This document shows, in pieces, positions 47,951 through 59,200 of a stretch of 64,000 nucleotides of DNA. The DNA comes from Calliopum simillimum (lineage: Eukaryota; Arthropoda; Insecta; Diptera; Lauxaniidae). The DNA lies in contig OX638370.1 of the NCBI GenBank assembly GCA_951812925.1, forward strand, positions 107,212,897 through 107,276,896. Direction: 5' to 3'. A program made the position numbers and the translations under genes. The notes beneath the pieces are model-generated. The model was given only the letters and a program-made list of their open reading frames with translations, made no database searches and was not told the DNA's origin. Within the stretch, counting starts at the first letter, position 1; each line of letters begins with the position of its first letter.

Positions 47951-48460
47951 TTTTTGATAGTTTACTAAACTTTTTGTTTTAATAAACAATGCAGAGTCGA
48001 AGTTTTATTGAAGAACGTAAGCAACAAAAAGGAAACCATACTCTGAATCAAGCAATAAAAAAACAATGAGGGCATTCCTTCAATCAATACGAACTTTGAC
48101 AGGTTTACGAGCTTACGAATATTCATCACTTTCACATCATTTCTTGTTAGTTCGATACTAAAAAGAGATTTGGCTTAAATACACCCACTTAAGCTATTTA
48201 ACAAAGATAGCTTAAAAAATGTATTTTTAAAGTGATTGTTAAGAGAGCTCCTTTGGTAAAACTCTTTATTTTAGCTAACAAAGGGAAACATTTAAAACTT
48301 TAAACATAAAGAGAGCATCCGTCAGACCGATATTATTTGGAATTGTTAACACAATCTTAAACTGAGCAACAATTGGACGTCAATTTATCTCTTGTTTGAA
48401 ATTTTCCCTCTGTAGCAATAACTGTATTTAACAATTCTCCAAATCTATGTACATATATAG

Positions 48461-49591
48461 AAAGCTGCAACGTCTAGTTTCGCTTATGTCTATGCTTTTA
48501 AAAATGACCTAAGCATTAAGGACATCACGGCACGTTATTGCCCCAATTGGACTACAACAATTCGTAAGTCACGCGTCGAAAAAGCATGGCTTGATAAGGC
48601 TATTTCCGCCTATTTAGGGCGACGTACAAAACGTGATATACGTGAAGATCAGGAATTGCGGCGTATACACGAAGAGAAACCAATGCCAACATCTATATCC
48701 GAATATAAAGATCATCCTTTGTATGCGTTGGAGCGACATTTGCTCCAGTTCCAAGCAATCTATCCACCGGAACCACCTACACTTGGTTTCGTACGTGGTG
48801 AGCCAGTCTACGCACGAGAATGTGTCCACACACTTCAATCACGCGAAACTTGGCTGAGGTCGGCGCGTACCGTGAAATTAGGTGAACAACCCTATAAAAT
48901 TGTTAAACGTCCCAAATGGGATAGGGTAAGAGATATGGTTCATTAATTATTTATGTTTATTTTTATTGTAATGATTGTGTGCAATTCATTTCATTTCAAG
49001 ATAACCCAAACTATCCTCAAAGATCAGCCGCTAGAGATTTTTGGTTATTGGCAGACACAAGATTATGAACCACCCACTGCTGAAAATGGTTTAGTTCCAC
49101 GTAATGCTTACGGTAATGTTGAGCTATTCAAATCATGCATGTTGCCCAAGAAGACAGTACACTTGAGGCGTAAGTTGAAAAAAAAAATATATTAGGTATT
49201 CATAAGGAAATGTTGCTGAAGTGTAAATATCACTTGCGATGCATTTCGTTGGCCGATACCTATCATTGTATAATTTTCTTATTGGATTTTTTTTTATTTC
49301 GTTTTTTATTCAGTAAATGGCCTAAATCGTATTTGCAAAAAACTTGGTATCGATTGTGCCAATGCAGTTATTGGCTTTGCTTTTCATAAGAGGCCTCTTC
49401 ATGCGCTCTATGATGGTTTTGTCATTTGCGAGGAATTTGAGGAGACCGTTACCGCAGCTTGGCATGAGGATCAGGAAAATCAAGTTCGCAAAGAAAACGA
49501 GAAGTATGAAGCACGCGTTTATGGCAATTGGAAGAAGTTAATACGTGGTCTTCTTATACGCGAACGCCTAAAGAAAAAGTATAATTTTTAA
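48461..49591 (+). CDS. Second copy of mus210 exons 4-6 (BHD1-3), open reading frame intact
   Basis: Exons 48461-48925, 49001-49169 and 49314-49591 reproduce exons 4, 5 and 6 with the same phases and with AG acceptors and GT donors. The joined frame is open to a TAA at 49591. There is no promoter or start of its own, so it could be expressed only as an alternative 3' end if exon 3 splices past copy 1, or it may be a decaying duplicate. Differences include loss of one codon near the end of exon 4, Met to Ile at the start of exon 5, HTLHS to HTLQS, and in BHD3 a change from GFDFHQGSCHP to GFAFHKRPLHA. The two Phe of that hairpin, which insert at the lesion in Rad4/XPC structures, are kept. The Asp between them and the Gly/Pro positions are not. 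Confidence 0.7.
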
Positions 49592-49912
49592 GCACTAAAT
49601 GGAGATGGCGGTTTCCGCGCACGCTTTACAAGTTAATAGTTTATTTCATCATTGTCATCTTAAATTTGTTTATATTTTTCAAAGAAAAAAAGTTTTCAAT
49701 CTCTGTTATATGTTTTTGTAAAATAGTGTATAAACTGGTAACTAAGCTTTATGTTTTGGCGTAACTATTGTTGATGTACATGTGGAATCGGCCAATGGCG
49801 TACTTACAAGGATTTTCAAGGATTCAAGGATTTTATTTTTGCCAGCATTCCAAAATCTATAATTTTTTTGTTTTTTTTTTTAACTGTTCTTGTCTTTTTG
49901 TTAATTTAATTG

Positions 49913-51556
49913 TGAGTCAGATTTATACTTTAAAAATTGATTTTATTTTTATAACTTTTTAATGATTCTATGTTAAAAATGATCGAGTACATATTTTTTA
50001 AGTTTTTGTTTTGGTGAAAATGATGATTTTTTAAAGTTTAATGGTTTCGGAAATTTTTTTTTTAGTAATGAATTTATCTCTGAAACTATTTGCTATAGGG
50101 AAAAAGTGGTCATAGTATTAAATGTAGATAACTAACTGAATTTTTGAAATATGTAAAAAAAAAATTGATTTTAGCTAAAATTTTAGAGCATAAAATCGTC
50201 CTATGTATTTCATCTAAGAGACGTCGTAACAACATTTATCATGCCATCATAATGATGAATCAAGTTAATCGAACCATGTTTCGACGTTTCTAAGGTGAAA
50301 TAGGACGATTTTACGCTCGAAAAATCTCAATAAGTTAACCAGAATTGAAAAGAGAATTTATGATAAAAAAATGAGCAAAATAAAAAAACACCAACGTTAA
50401 AGAAAATCGAATTGCTTGATTTTTTACAAGTTCTCTCTCTATCATCAATTTTAGCTAAAAAAATAGTTTTTACATATTTCTAAAATTCAGTGTGTTACTT
50501 AATGACATTTTATATTGAAAATTGATATTATTTTAATTGAACTTTTAGTCATATATTTGCAAAGATCGATTTACATATAAATCTATCAATGCATTTTTCT
50601 AACACATAATTATGACAAATCAAGGAACGGATTAAAAACACGGCTATAGTGACATATGTTTCGTCTTTCGCCACAAAGACTCATCAGACTATTTTTGTTG
50701 TAATTATATTTATAGCCGTGTTTTTTTTTGACGCGTATATACAATTGTGGATACCTTCAAATTGCGATAACTTATGAACGGTGAGTCGTACGATAAAAAG
50801 TCCAAGGGTCTTTTTCAAGGAGAACCACATGCTCTACAAATAATTTTAATCTTTTGTAAAAAAAAAAATAATTATTTAGAAGTTATTTAAAAAAAAGTGA
50901 TTTTTTGCCATTTATCGGCGCTAACCAGTTTTTATAAAATACCTCCTTAAAAATAAATTTTTTTAAATATAAAATGAAAGAGATCGTGATTCTCCATAAA
51001 AAAGTTCCTTAGAGTTCTATTGTGTGACTTACTGTTCATGAGTTATCGGAATTTGAAGGTATCCACAATTGTATATACGCGTCAAAAAAAACACGGCTTA
51101 TATTTATTTTACTAAATTAATTATAATTGAAAAATTGCAAGTTTGAAAACTTTTTGTGTTTTTGGTCTGGGCGGAAGACGAACCAAGGATCTCCAGGTTG
51201 GTAGCAGAAGTCGTTACCACTGCACCGTGTTTTTAATCCGTTCCTTGATTTGTCATAATTATGTGTTAGAAAAATGCATTGATAGATTTATATGTAAATC
51301 GATCTTTGCAAATATATGACTAAAAGTTCAATTAAAATTCAGTTAGTTATCTACATTTTACATAATGACCACTTTTTCCCTATAGCAAATTGTTTCTGAG
51401 ATAAATGCATTAAAAACAAAAGGTTTTCCCAAACATAAATTAATTAATTTTCACCAAAACGAAAAATTAAAAAATACGCACTCGATCATTTTTAACAGAG
51501 AATCATTAAAAAATTATAAAATTAAAATCAGTTTTTAAAGTGTAAATCTGACAAAT
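49913..51556. mobile_element. Nested foldback cluster, about 1.65 kb, in the second mus210 copy
   Basis: Outer arms of about 230 bp begin CAGATTTATACTTTAAAAAT and are inverted at the right end (AAAGTGTAAATCTG). They share 'gctatagggaaaaagtggtc' and other blocks. Inside is another inverted-repeat element: TGAACTTTTAGTCATATATT at about 50543, inverse near 51335, with arms of at least 115 bp. Inside that is a third pair at about 50725-50800 and 51020-51100 (ACGCGTATATACAATTGTGG and inverse). The mus210 copy 1 sequence near 47830 gives the approximate empty site. The second layer is related to the element at 57180-57580. No transposase is visible. Confidence 0.7.
51165..51227 (-). repeat. tRNA-like (SINE head-like) sequence in the foldback
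   Basis: On the - strand it reads GGTGCAGTGGTAACGACT then CTACCAACCTGGAGATCC and TTGGTTCGTCTTCCGCC. This resembles RNA polymerase III A and B boxes (TGGTGCAGTGG; GGTTCG..CC) at normal spacing. The B box has an extra base and no cloverleaf closes, so this is not a functional tRNA gene. Confidence 0.3.
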
Positions 51557-51584
51557 AATACCTCATATATGTTTTGTAATATTT

Positions 51585-51642
51585 CCCAGTGTGCCAGACG
51601 GTTCAAATCTCCTCTTATATATGAACCGTCTGGCACACTGGG
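51585..51642. repeat. 58-bp perfect hairpin insertion
   Basis: Two perfect 21-bp arms (CCCAGTGTGCCAGACGGTTC plus A, and the inverse) flank a 16-base loop. Copy 1 of the mus210 duplication lacks it: 'gtaatatttttgtcag' at about 47851 against 'gtaatattt' + hairpin + 'ttttgtcag' here. This fits an insertion with a 2-bp TT duplication. It is much less AT-rich than its surroundings. Confidence 0.85.
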
Positions 51643-51732
51643 TTTTGTCAGTGAAATTTTATTTTTAATTTTTTTCATTGTTTTTTGTTACAGTACCTAC
51701 ATACATACATACGATTAAAGAACCCAACAAAC

Positions 51733-53203
51733 CAAAGGTTCCGAATTCGTAACGAATCCGTTACGAAAACTCGGCAAATCTTTCCGAATTCTGAACCGAA
51801 ATCGTTACGAGTTTTGTATGAGGGGGTTGACACGAATTCGTAACGAATTTTCTGAACGAATTCGTACCGAAAGAGGTAAGATTTTAGTTATGGCATCCTT
51901 CTTATTGCTGCTCTTATTATGGCGGTCTTTCGAGGTATTAAAGTACTTTTTAACAACTTCAACTCTCGCAATTGTTGTTTGCGGAATATTTTGTAAAATT
52001 GGAAAATATTTGTTAAACTCAAAAATGGAGAATAATGTTGTTTGCGGAGGAATATTATCTCACCTTTGAGCGCTTTTATCAAATTAAAATTTGTCAGTGG
52101 TACATTTTGATTGATGTTTGCCCAGGCGAACTTTGACACCAAAGTATCATTTGCAAATATCAGTTTAAGACCGCCATATATGAATTTTTTAATATCATCG
52201 GATGGTTGCTGATTAAATTTTTCAACTTATTTAAAATGTACGAAAATAAAACATGATATGAATGAATATCATAAACATATTAATTCCAGAATTTTTTCCT
52301 CATCTTTAAGACTTTTGTCTTGCTGAAAACTTTTGAAATTCGGAGCTGTGCAATTTCAAAATTACATAATCATTCTGTTTTGTATTAATAAAACAGTGAA
52401 TTTTTCAATTTGAATAATTTTATTTTAATCGTGAAATATTTTAATGCCATATATCTTAAAATATTTTACAATTTTTGCAAATCTCTTTTTTTATAATTGA
52501 TAAGGATAGGAAATCTAAAAGTTGTTTGTAATATTTTTACAAGTTTGAAAGCATATGTTGATTTTTTTTACAAATTTTAAGTAGCAAAAAAGCACAATTT
52601 AAAGTCAAAAGTTTCATTTAATATATAAACAAAACAAATTTCAACTTATAAGCTAGAGGAGTACAACAAATAATATGGAATGCATCCGTTTTAAATGTCA
52701 CTTAAAAGCTAAAGATACATAAAAAAGTATACATAGACTAGAATGTATGAAAACATTGAATTTAAGTACAAAAACAAAGTTTTAGAACTTTTAAATATAA
52801 TTTCGTAACATTTGTGTTTTCTAATCAGACTTTATAATTGTTTGGTTTAAAACATTTTTTTTTTGTTTTTTTTTTTTTTTTTATCTCAACATAAAAATGT
52901 TTTCTGAATAAATTAATTTTAATCATTGTCAAAAATAATGTAAAAAATTTAAATAAATCTCATCTATATAACTTTGAACTTAACTTAGATGAGAGCAATG
53001 ATATTTAATTATTGTTTAATTCTTTGGTGTTTAAAATGTAATTTCAGTGATGAAGACTATCCAAGAAGATTTTTTACAAAGTACTTTCTTATCACCTTTC
53101 TTTAGAGTTTAAATTATGTTGTAGGTACCTCAAAACCGAAGTCTTCGTTTAACTTAGCTTACGCGTGTGTGTTTTTTAAAAAGTTACTAATAACATTGTG
53201 GTT
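51733..53203. other. Intergenic region between convergent genes
   Basis: Holds the 3' flanks of mus210 and of the TBC1D25-like gene. 'ttcgtaacgaatccgttacgaa' and related ACGAATTCGTAACGAA words recur at 51745-51870, forming short palindromes. Long T runs lie at 52853-52882. No gene is supported; 83-84 codon frames near 51818-52142 have no recognisable product. Confidence 0.45.
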
Positions 53204-56200
53204 TTATGATTTTGTTACAGTGCTTGAGTAACATTGCATTGTTGCATTTGAATTATTTCTATGCACATCTGCGTTGACTTCAGGAGGCGTTCCTTGTGTC
53301 AGCTGCTGATGCTGTTGCACACGTTGGTTATAAGCGGTTTGTGCTTTTAGATAATCAATGTACATTCGTCTTGCTTGATTTAGCACACGTGTGACATCAT
53401 GTTTACGTACCATTTTATCAAAATGCATTGCAATCTCATTATAGTCCATGCCACTTTTTATAATCGTATTACGATGTTGCAGCAATAGCGTAAGACAAAG
53501 AAACATAAGAAATGGATTACCACCACCAAATTCACTTGGTGGCGGCAGTGTTGGTGGTAATGTAACTAGTGTATTGTTATCAATGGTGACAGTGTTTGCT
53601 TGAAGTGCTGATTTTGAAAAAGCAATTTCATCAGAAGCATTTGTAGCCATTTCAATGGGTGAAGATGTTATATTGCTGCTGCTGTTGGCGTTAAGTGGTG
53701 TCGAGACAATCGGTACAATAACTTCAGGTAGACTATTGCTTGTTGGTATACCGATTGCTTGTAATTGTGCTTGCGTGAGTAGATTTTCATCAATAAATGG
53801 ATTATGTTTAAGACCATCGAATGAAGTTGTCATCAGTGTAGGCGCTGAATTTATTATATTTTTATTTGAGTTATGATCATCAGACATGTCAATTAATTTT
53901 GCATCAGGACTATTGCTTGCATTTGACATTATTGTAGTGTGTAGTGGGTTTTCCCAAACATATGCATCTGACTTTTTGCAATTACTATTACTACTACTCG
54001 CATTACTTGTATGTTTTGCAAGCAAATGGAGTGCTTTAGCATCGCGCTCACGCTTGCGCACTATTAATTCGCTGATATCGGGACATGTTATTATTTCATT
54101 TTCTTTTAGATCATCCACTAGATCAAGTGAATCTTTATCTAATTTTTCATATTCAATATCTAGAGATTTTGGTTCTTTCAAATCTCCAAACACTTGACGA
54201 TCTAGATTTTCAGCTTCTAAGCGTAATTCTCGTGTTATTGCTGTTGACATTGGATAGTATTCCTGGTCTTGACTATCATCGGGTGTTAGACTGGGATCAT
54301 GTTGTTGATTTTTGTGTAACTCTGTTGTTTTATCCATTACCATTTCGTTATTTTCAAATGTTGGCGTTTTATCAGGCGTTGCGCTGCATAGCGAATTCAA
54401 TTCCAAGTGCAAACTATTATTACTTAAATTATTTGTTTGTTGTATAGCCGTTGCAGCAGTTGAACAACTCCATGTTGTTTCCGGCACAGATGATGAATCG
54501 GAATCTTCAAGTGATGAAGCAAAACTTTTTCTAGTCAATTGCACCAGTGGATGTAATGCTGCCGGTGAGAGAATAGTTGATGTTGTTGCTGATTTTTGTA
54601 ATGCAACAGCAGTTGGTGATGGTGTTTTTGATTTATCTTTTTCAGTGTTTTTAGCTGACTCAGCTGTTGCTGTTGTATTCATCGATAGCTTATCAGATAT
54701 GCGACTTTTATTAATTGAGGCAAAGTTCAAAAATTCATTGAAATTTTTCACCAATTTCTGTTGTGACTTTTCGTTAGTGCTGTTAAAATCGTCAAAGTTC
54801 ATACCTGAAAAAAGAAGGAAATAAATTTTTTTTTTATATAAATTATATATCGTTTCACAATTTAATAAATACTAGAATCGCCCAGTGGTCAAAATTCGAC
54901 CACAAATGTATTAAATAATTTTGGTACTTTTTGGACACTTTCAGTACTTTTTTTTGCAGTTTGGTACAAAAAAGAAAAGTTAATTTATCATCCATGGTAT
55001 AATTCACGCAAAATATAAACAAAACAAAAAACATGAAGTTAGTGCTATGCTTTTTGTCTTTCTCTTTGTGCTTTATCCTTTTTGCAAATCTGTGTTACCA
55101 TGTATTTTGTTGTTTTGAACATTGAAAAATTTGTATTTAATTTTACCTGGCTTGAAGTGAAAATATTAACATAATTTTAACTTTGTACACATCTACACAC
55201 AAAAACTTTTCTAATGGAGTATAAAGTCGTACTCCATTTTTAACATAGTAAAAAATGATGGACCAGTTTTTGTCTTGCGTATTAATATATAGATTTAAAG
55301 TTCCTAGTACAGTAAAATTTGACTCAAAAGAGACTTCTGACCAAACATTAGAGCAAAGTTTTTCTGGCTCAAACGTTGATAAATTTTTGCAAATATCTCT
55401 CTATCGGCTACGGCTGCAGAAAAATGTTTATGCACAATTTTGTAGCTCATAAAATAGTTTAAAAAAAGATTTGGAGATTTATTTGGCCGAATTCGTAAAT
55501 CATTACCAATTTTGTAATTTTACTTTGTTTTGGTTGTTTTCAATGAAATTTAGCTGTTCATATTTTGTAATTTTTTTTTTAACCTATTACTACGTTTTTG
55601 CAGGATATTTATAAGGTAGTTTACGGCTTTTTTGAGATTCAGCTCTTATTCTCGTTGTAAATCACGTGTTTTACCATACAAAATAAATCGACTTCTGACG
55701 AGATTGGTTTAAAATTATCGTTGGGAAATAAGGTCCAAAAAATAAAAATACGTAATACCGCTTAAAATAAAAACGAAATAACGCCCAAAAACAAAAACAC
55801 ACGAAATGACGCCTAGATAAATATAAATTTGGACGAAAATCAATTTGGAAATAACGCCCAAAATTTACATTAAGGGCTATATTCTCGAGAGGGAATTTTC
55901 AGACAAAATCATGGTAAGGCCCACTATAAATATCCCAATAAATTGCGCTGATATACCATCTCTTCCTGCAGCTTAATTTATGTAGATTTGCAAGGACTCT
56001 TTACACCATTCTGAAATGTCGGCAATATTGAAGGCTTAAACTTGACCAAGACGTTGGCTAATTACCATCGGAAAGTGTAGCATTATTTGCAAAGCTGATT
56101 GATTGATTCTTTACTCTTTTAATAACTGACCAAAAAGCTTTAAGTAAATATGTTAATTTAGAGCACTGTCCTCTTACTCACATTGCAGTTGGCTTGATAG

Positions 56201-59200
56201 GCAAACATTATGATTAAGTTTAACTTACCACGTTTACTTGTCGCTGCAATTTTCTCTTTCAAGTCCTTAAAATGTCCACCGCCAGTACTTGCCGATTTCT
56301 TTGCAATATCAACACCAGATGTAGCATTTGCAATTTGCTTTGCAATTATATTGCTTACGGTTGTATAATTAGATATAATATTTTTATTATGAAGTTTCAT
56401 TATGCTCTTAGGAACCACTTGTGATATGTCACCACCACCATCAATTTTTGCATCGCTACTATCCGAAACAGAAGATGAACTGCTTAAAAAAGCATTTGAA
56501 ATATGTGTGTTTTTATCTTGAACAGATGCATCTGCGTTAATATTTCGTTCAGATTTTTCCAGAATTTGTTTGGAATCTTTTTGTGCATCTTCAATGAATG
56601 GATTCGTTGGATGGAAATTAAAAGCGTTGTTGTCATCGTCGTCGCCATTTGTAAAAACGTCATCATCATCATCATCATTTACCTCATCGGCGACAACAGT
56701 CTCACCACATAATACATTCGTTGCATCATCGACGTTATTCGATTGTTGTTCATTATTGGATGTTTCTAGGCCCTCCATAAGCATGAGCATTTTACTTTCA
56801 TCAAGGCTTTGATGTGCTTTTGCAGAAGCATGTCGACTGCGTCGTGTTGTATTTCGTGAAATATTATCATCTAAGCTTTGATTAAGTCGTTTTGTTGAAT
56901 CTAATTTAGATGTATTTAAAGCATTCATGCTTGTGCCAAACGATGAGCTTAACGAACTCAAAGATGCTGAAGAACTTTGACGACGAAGAGCACAAACTTT
57001 TGTGTATGGATTTTCACGTGGCTTCGTTTGTAAATATGATGGGCTTGTGGGTGGTGCGCCAAATGAGCCCGACAACGAACTTGAAGTAGTAGGAGCGGAT
57101 GTTTCCAAAATTGGTGAAAATTCCTTTTAATGAAATGAAGGGAGGAACATTAGACATTTAAATTAAAATAAGAAAAATATTTTTAATTAAACTTTTAGCC
57201 ATATATTTATTTGTAAAGGTCGATTTTCATATAAATTATTTAATGCATTTTCTAACACACAATTATAACAAATTGAGGATAGATTAAATTCACTGCTATG
57301 GATGATGACATATGTTTTGTCTTCCGCCACAAATACTCATCAGACCATTCTAAGGATTGGCAATTTTCAACTTGCAATTTTTCAATGCCTTTAATTACAA
57401 AAACAAAATAGTCTAATGAGTCTTTGTGGTGAAAAAAGAAACATATGCCACCATCCATAGCCGTGTTTTTAATCCGATCCTCAATTTGTTATAATTATGT
57501 GTTAGAAAATGCATTAAAAGATTTGTATGAAAATCGATCCTTGCCAATATATGACAAAAATTAAATTAAAAATTAATTTTCATAATAAAAATAAAAATTC
57601 TTAAAACTAAGAAAAATACCTTTACCTTTTCATATAACAAAAGCTCTTTGTCCGCATTTGATTCATATTTCAATGAGCTCCATTGCACTTCAAGCATACG
57701 CAATGCATCTTCAAATGGAAATTCACGCTTTAATTCCAATAAAAGCCAACGATAGCAAAACAACAAATCATCTGCTTGTTGTGACTTTAAATACTCCCAA
57801 AACTCTGGATCGTAAAAACTTAAAGCTTCTGTAAGATGTGCAAATTTTTGAGTCATTGAAATCCCATCCAACATGAAGTTAACTTTAACTCTTGACATTA
57901 TAGCACAAAAACAGATATACGCCTGTGCCTCATCGTTCATTGTAACCAAAAGTGGTGATGCAATATCGGACATGCCCTGACAATAGCTCACTGATGGATG
58001 ATTTAATGCATATGTTGTTAGGATATTGAAAAGTGAAGCAATATTTTGATTGTCATCACTACCGGCATAAAAAGGATGCAAACGATCGGTGCGAAGTACA
58101 TCCTTTTTCACCATGCTCGTGACATATGCAAGTTCGCCAATCACACAGCCTAATATTAAAACAAAAAGAAACATGAATCGAGCAAAAATTAAATACGTAA
58201 TCCACACAGATCAATTCGTTAGCTAACCTTGCTTCACTGCCAACTTCCAAGTGTCACGCAGCTTATAATAATGATCTGATTTTCTACGCATATAATCCAT
58301 ACGTTGTTTTCCATTCATAGCGTGTGGATAAACATTTAAAATATGCTTCCAGACAACACGACGCAAACTTGGCTCAATGCCACCAAAGAAGATAACTTTT
58401 CGCAAGTCATCGCAACGTTGTATTTGCCCTAAAGAATCCAAAAATAAACGAAATTCCGTATCGGAAAGTGGTATACGCGGTGGCAGAGACGCCATAGTCT
58501 CCTCAGAGAGATTAAAAGCTTTTTGCACAATGGAAAATGTTTTTTCCATTTGATTCATAATCAAGCCAGGCAATTTCGTCTGCATATGTTGCACATATTT
58601 TTGTGAAGCACCAAATGACTGCTGTAACGGAGTCATTGCTTCTTTACCACCACCGCCACTAACAGCTGTTGTAGAGGTCACAAACGAGGAAGCAATATTT
58701 TGACCATTATTAAGACTTCCAGTACTTGATGGCGTTTCCGCATCCCATTCTTTGACTTCGGTAAAAGGTTTTATATCGATTTGAAGTATAAGGCAAGGTT
58801 CCGTAGCCGTTTGTATCGAAAGATTATGAATGCGCAAGAATGCAGCATCCAAGTCCCAATCGGATAAAACTGCTAAATAGATTTCATTACCAGCTGGGTC
58901 AAATGCTTTATATTTAATGGAAAAATCCGATTTGATTTCAAATGCTTTCGCCAGCAATGAGTAAAGTACTTCCAAGGAGGTGATTTGTGGGTCAACCGAG
59001 AATTTCCGCCATTCCGGAGCAATGTTGAGTTCACATTTCTGTTGAGAAGAAAAAGTAAATGATTTTTTTTAAGCTGCTACTGGTGAATGCTTCAAGGTGA
59101 TAAATTTTTTTACACTTCACAGTTTCACTGAACATTCATTCTCAGATTGATGAAAAAAAGTGAACTTGGCATCATTGGCATATTGATGGCTAGATTGTTA

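Larger units (their letters stand above)
46118..51732 (+). repeat. Tandem duplication of the 3' end of mus210
   Basis: The segment from about 46118 to 47945 (end of intron 3, exons 4-6, 3' flank) is repeated from about 48125, continuing to about 49910 and then, after an insertion of about 1.65 kb, at about 51557-51732. Coding and intronic sequence are both conserved, including the 'cctacatacatacgattaaagaa' flank (47921 and 51693). Copies differ by scattered substitutions and short indels. The junction lies near 47950-48124, which has no counterpart. Confidence 0.9.
54805..56228 (-). other. Intron 4 of the TBC1D25-like gene
   Basis: 1.4 kb. It contains an inverse copy of the 18.6 kb repeat (54876-55220), a copy of the 8.1 kb repeat (55616-55707) and an AACGCCCAAA-rich stretch (55735-55875). 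No extra exon recognised. Confidence 0.7.

Noticed and set aside
49344..49541. 65-codon frame in the second BHD3 exon
   Set aside because: Wrong phase. The homologous frame of copy 1 is open in copy 2 as well and ends at 49591.
51165..51227. Functional tRNA gene
   Set aside because: The boxes are degenerate and the acceptor and anticodon stems do not pair; kept only as a SINE-like trace.
54312..54824. 170-codon open frame antisense to TBC1D25-like exon 5
   Set aside because: Shadow of Ser/Asn-rich coding sequence; no splice or start support.
58059..58250. 63-codon - strand frame bridging an intron of the TBC1D25-like gene
   Set aside because: It crosses the GT..AG intron 58227-58150; the spliced frame restores the TBC domain.
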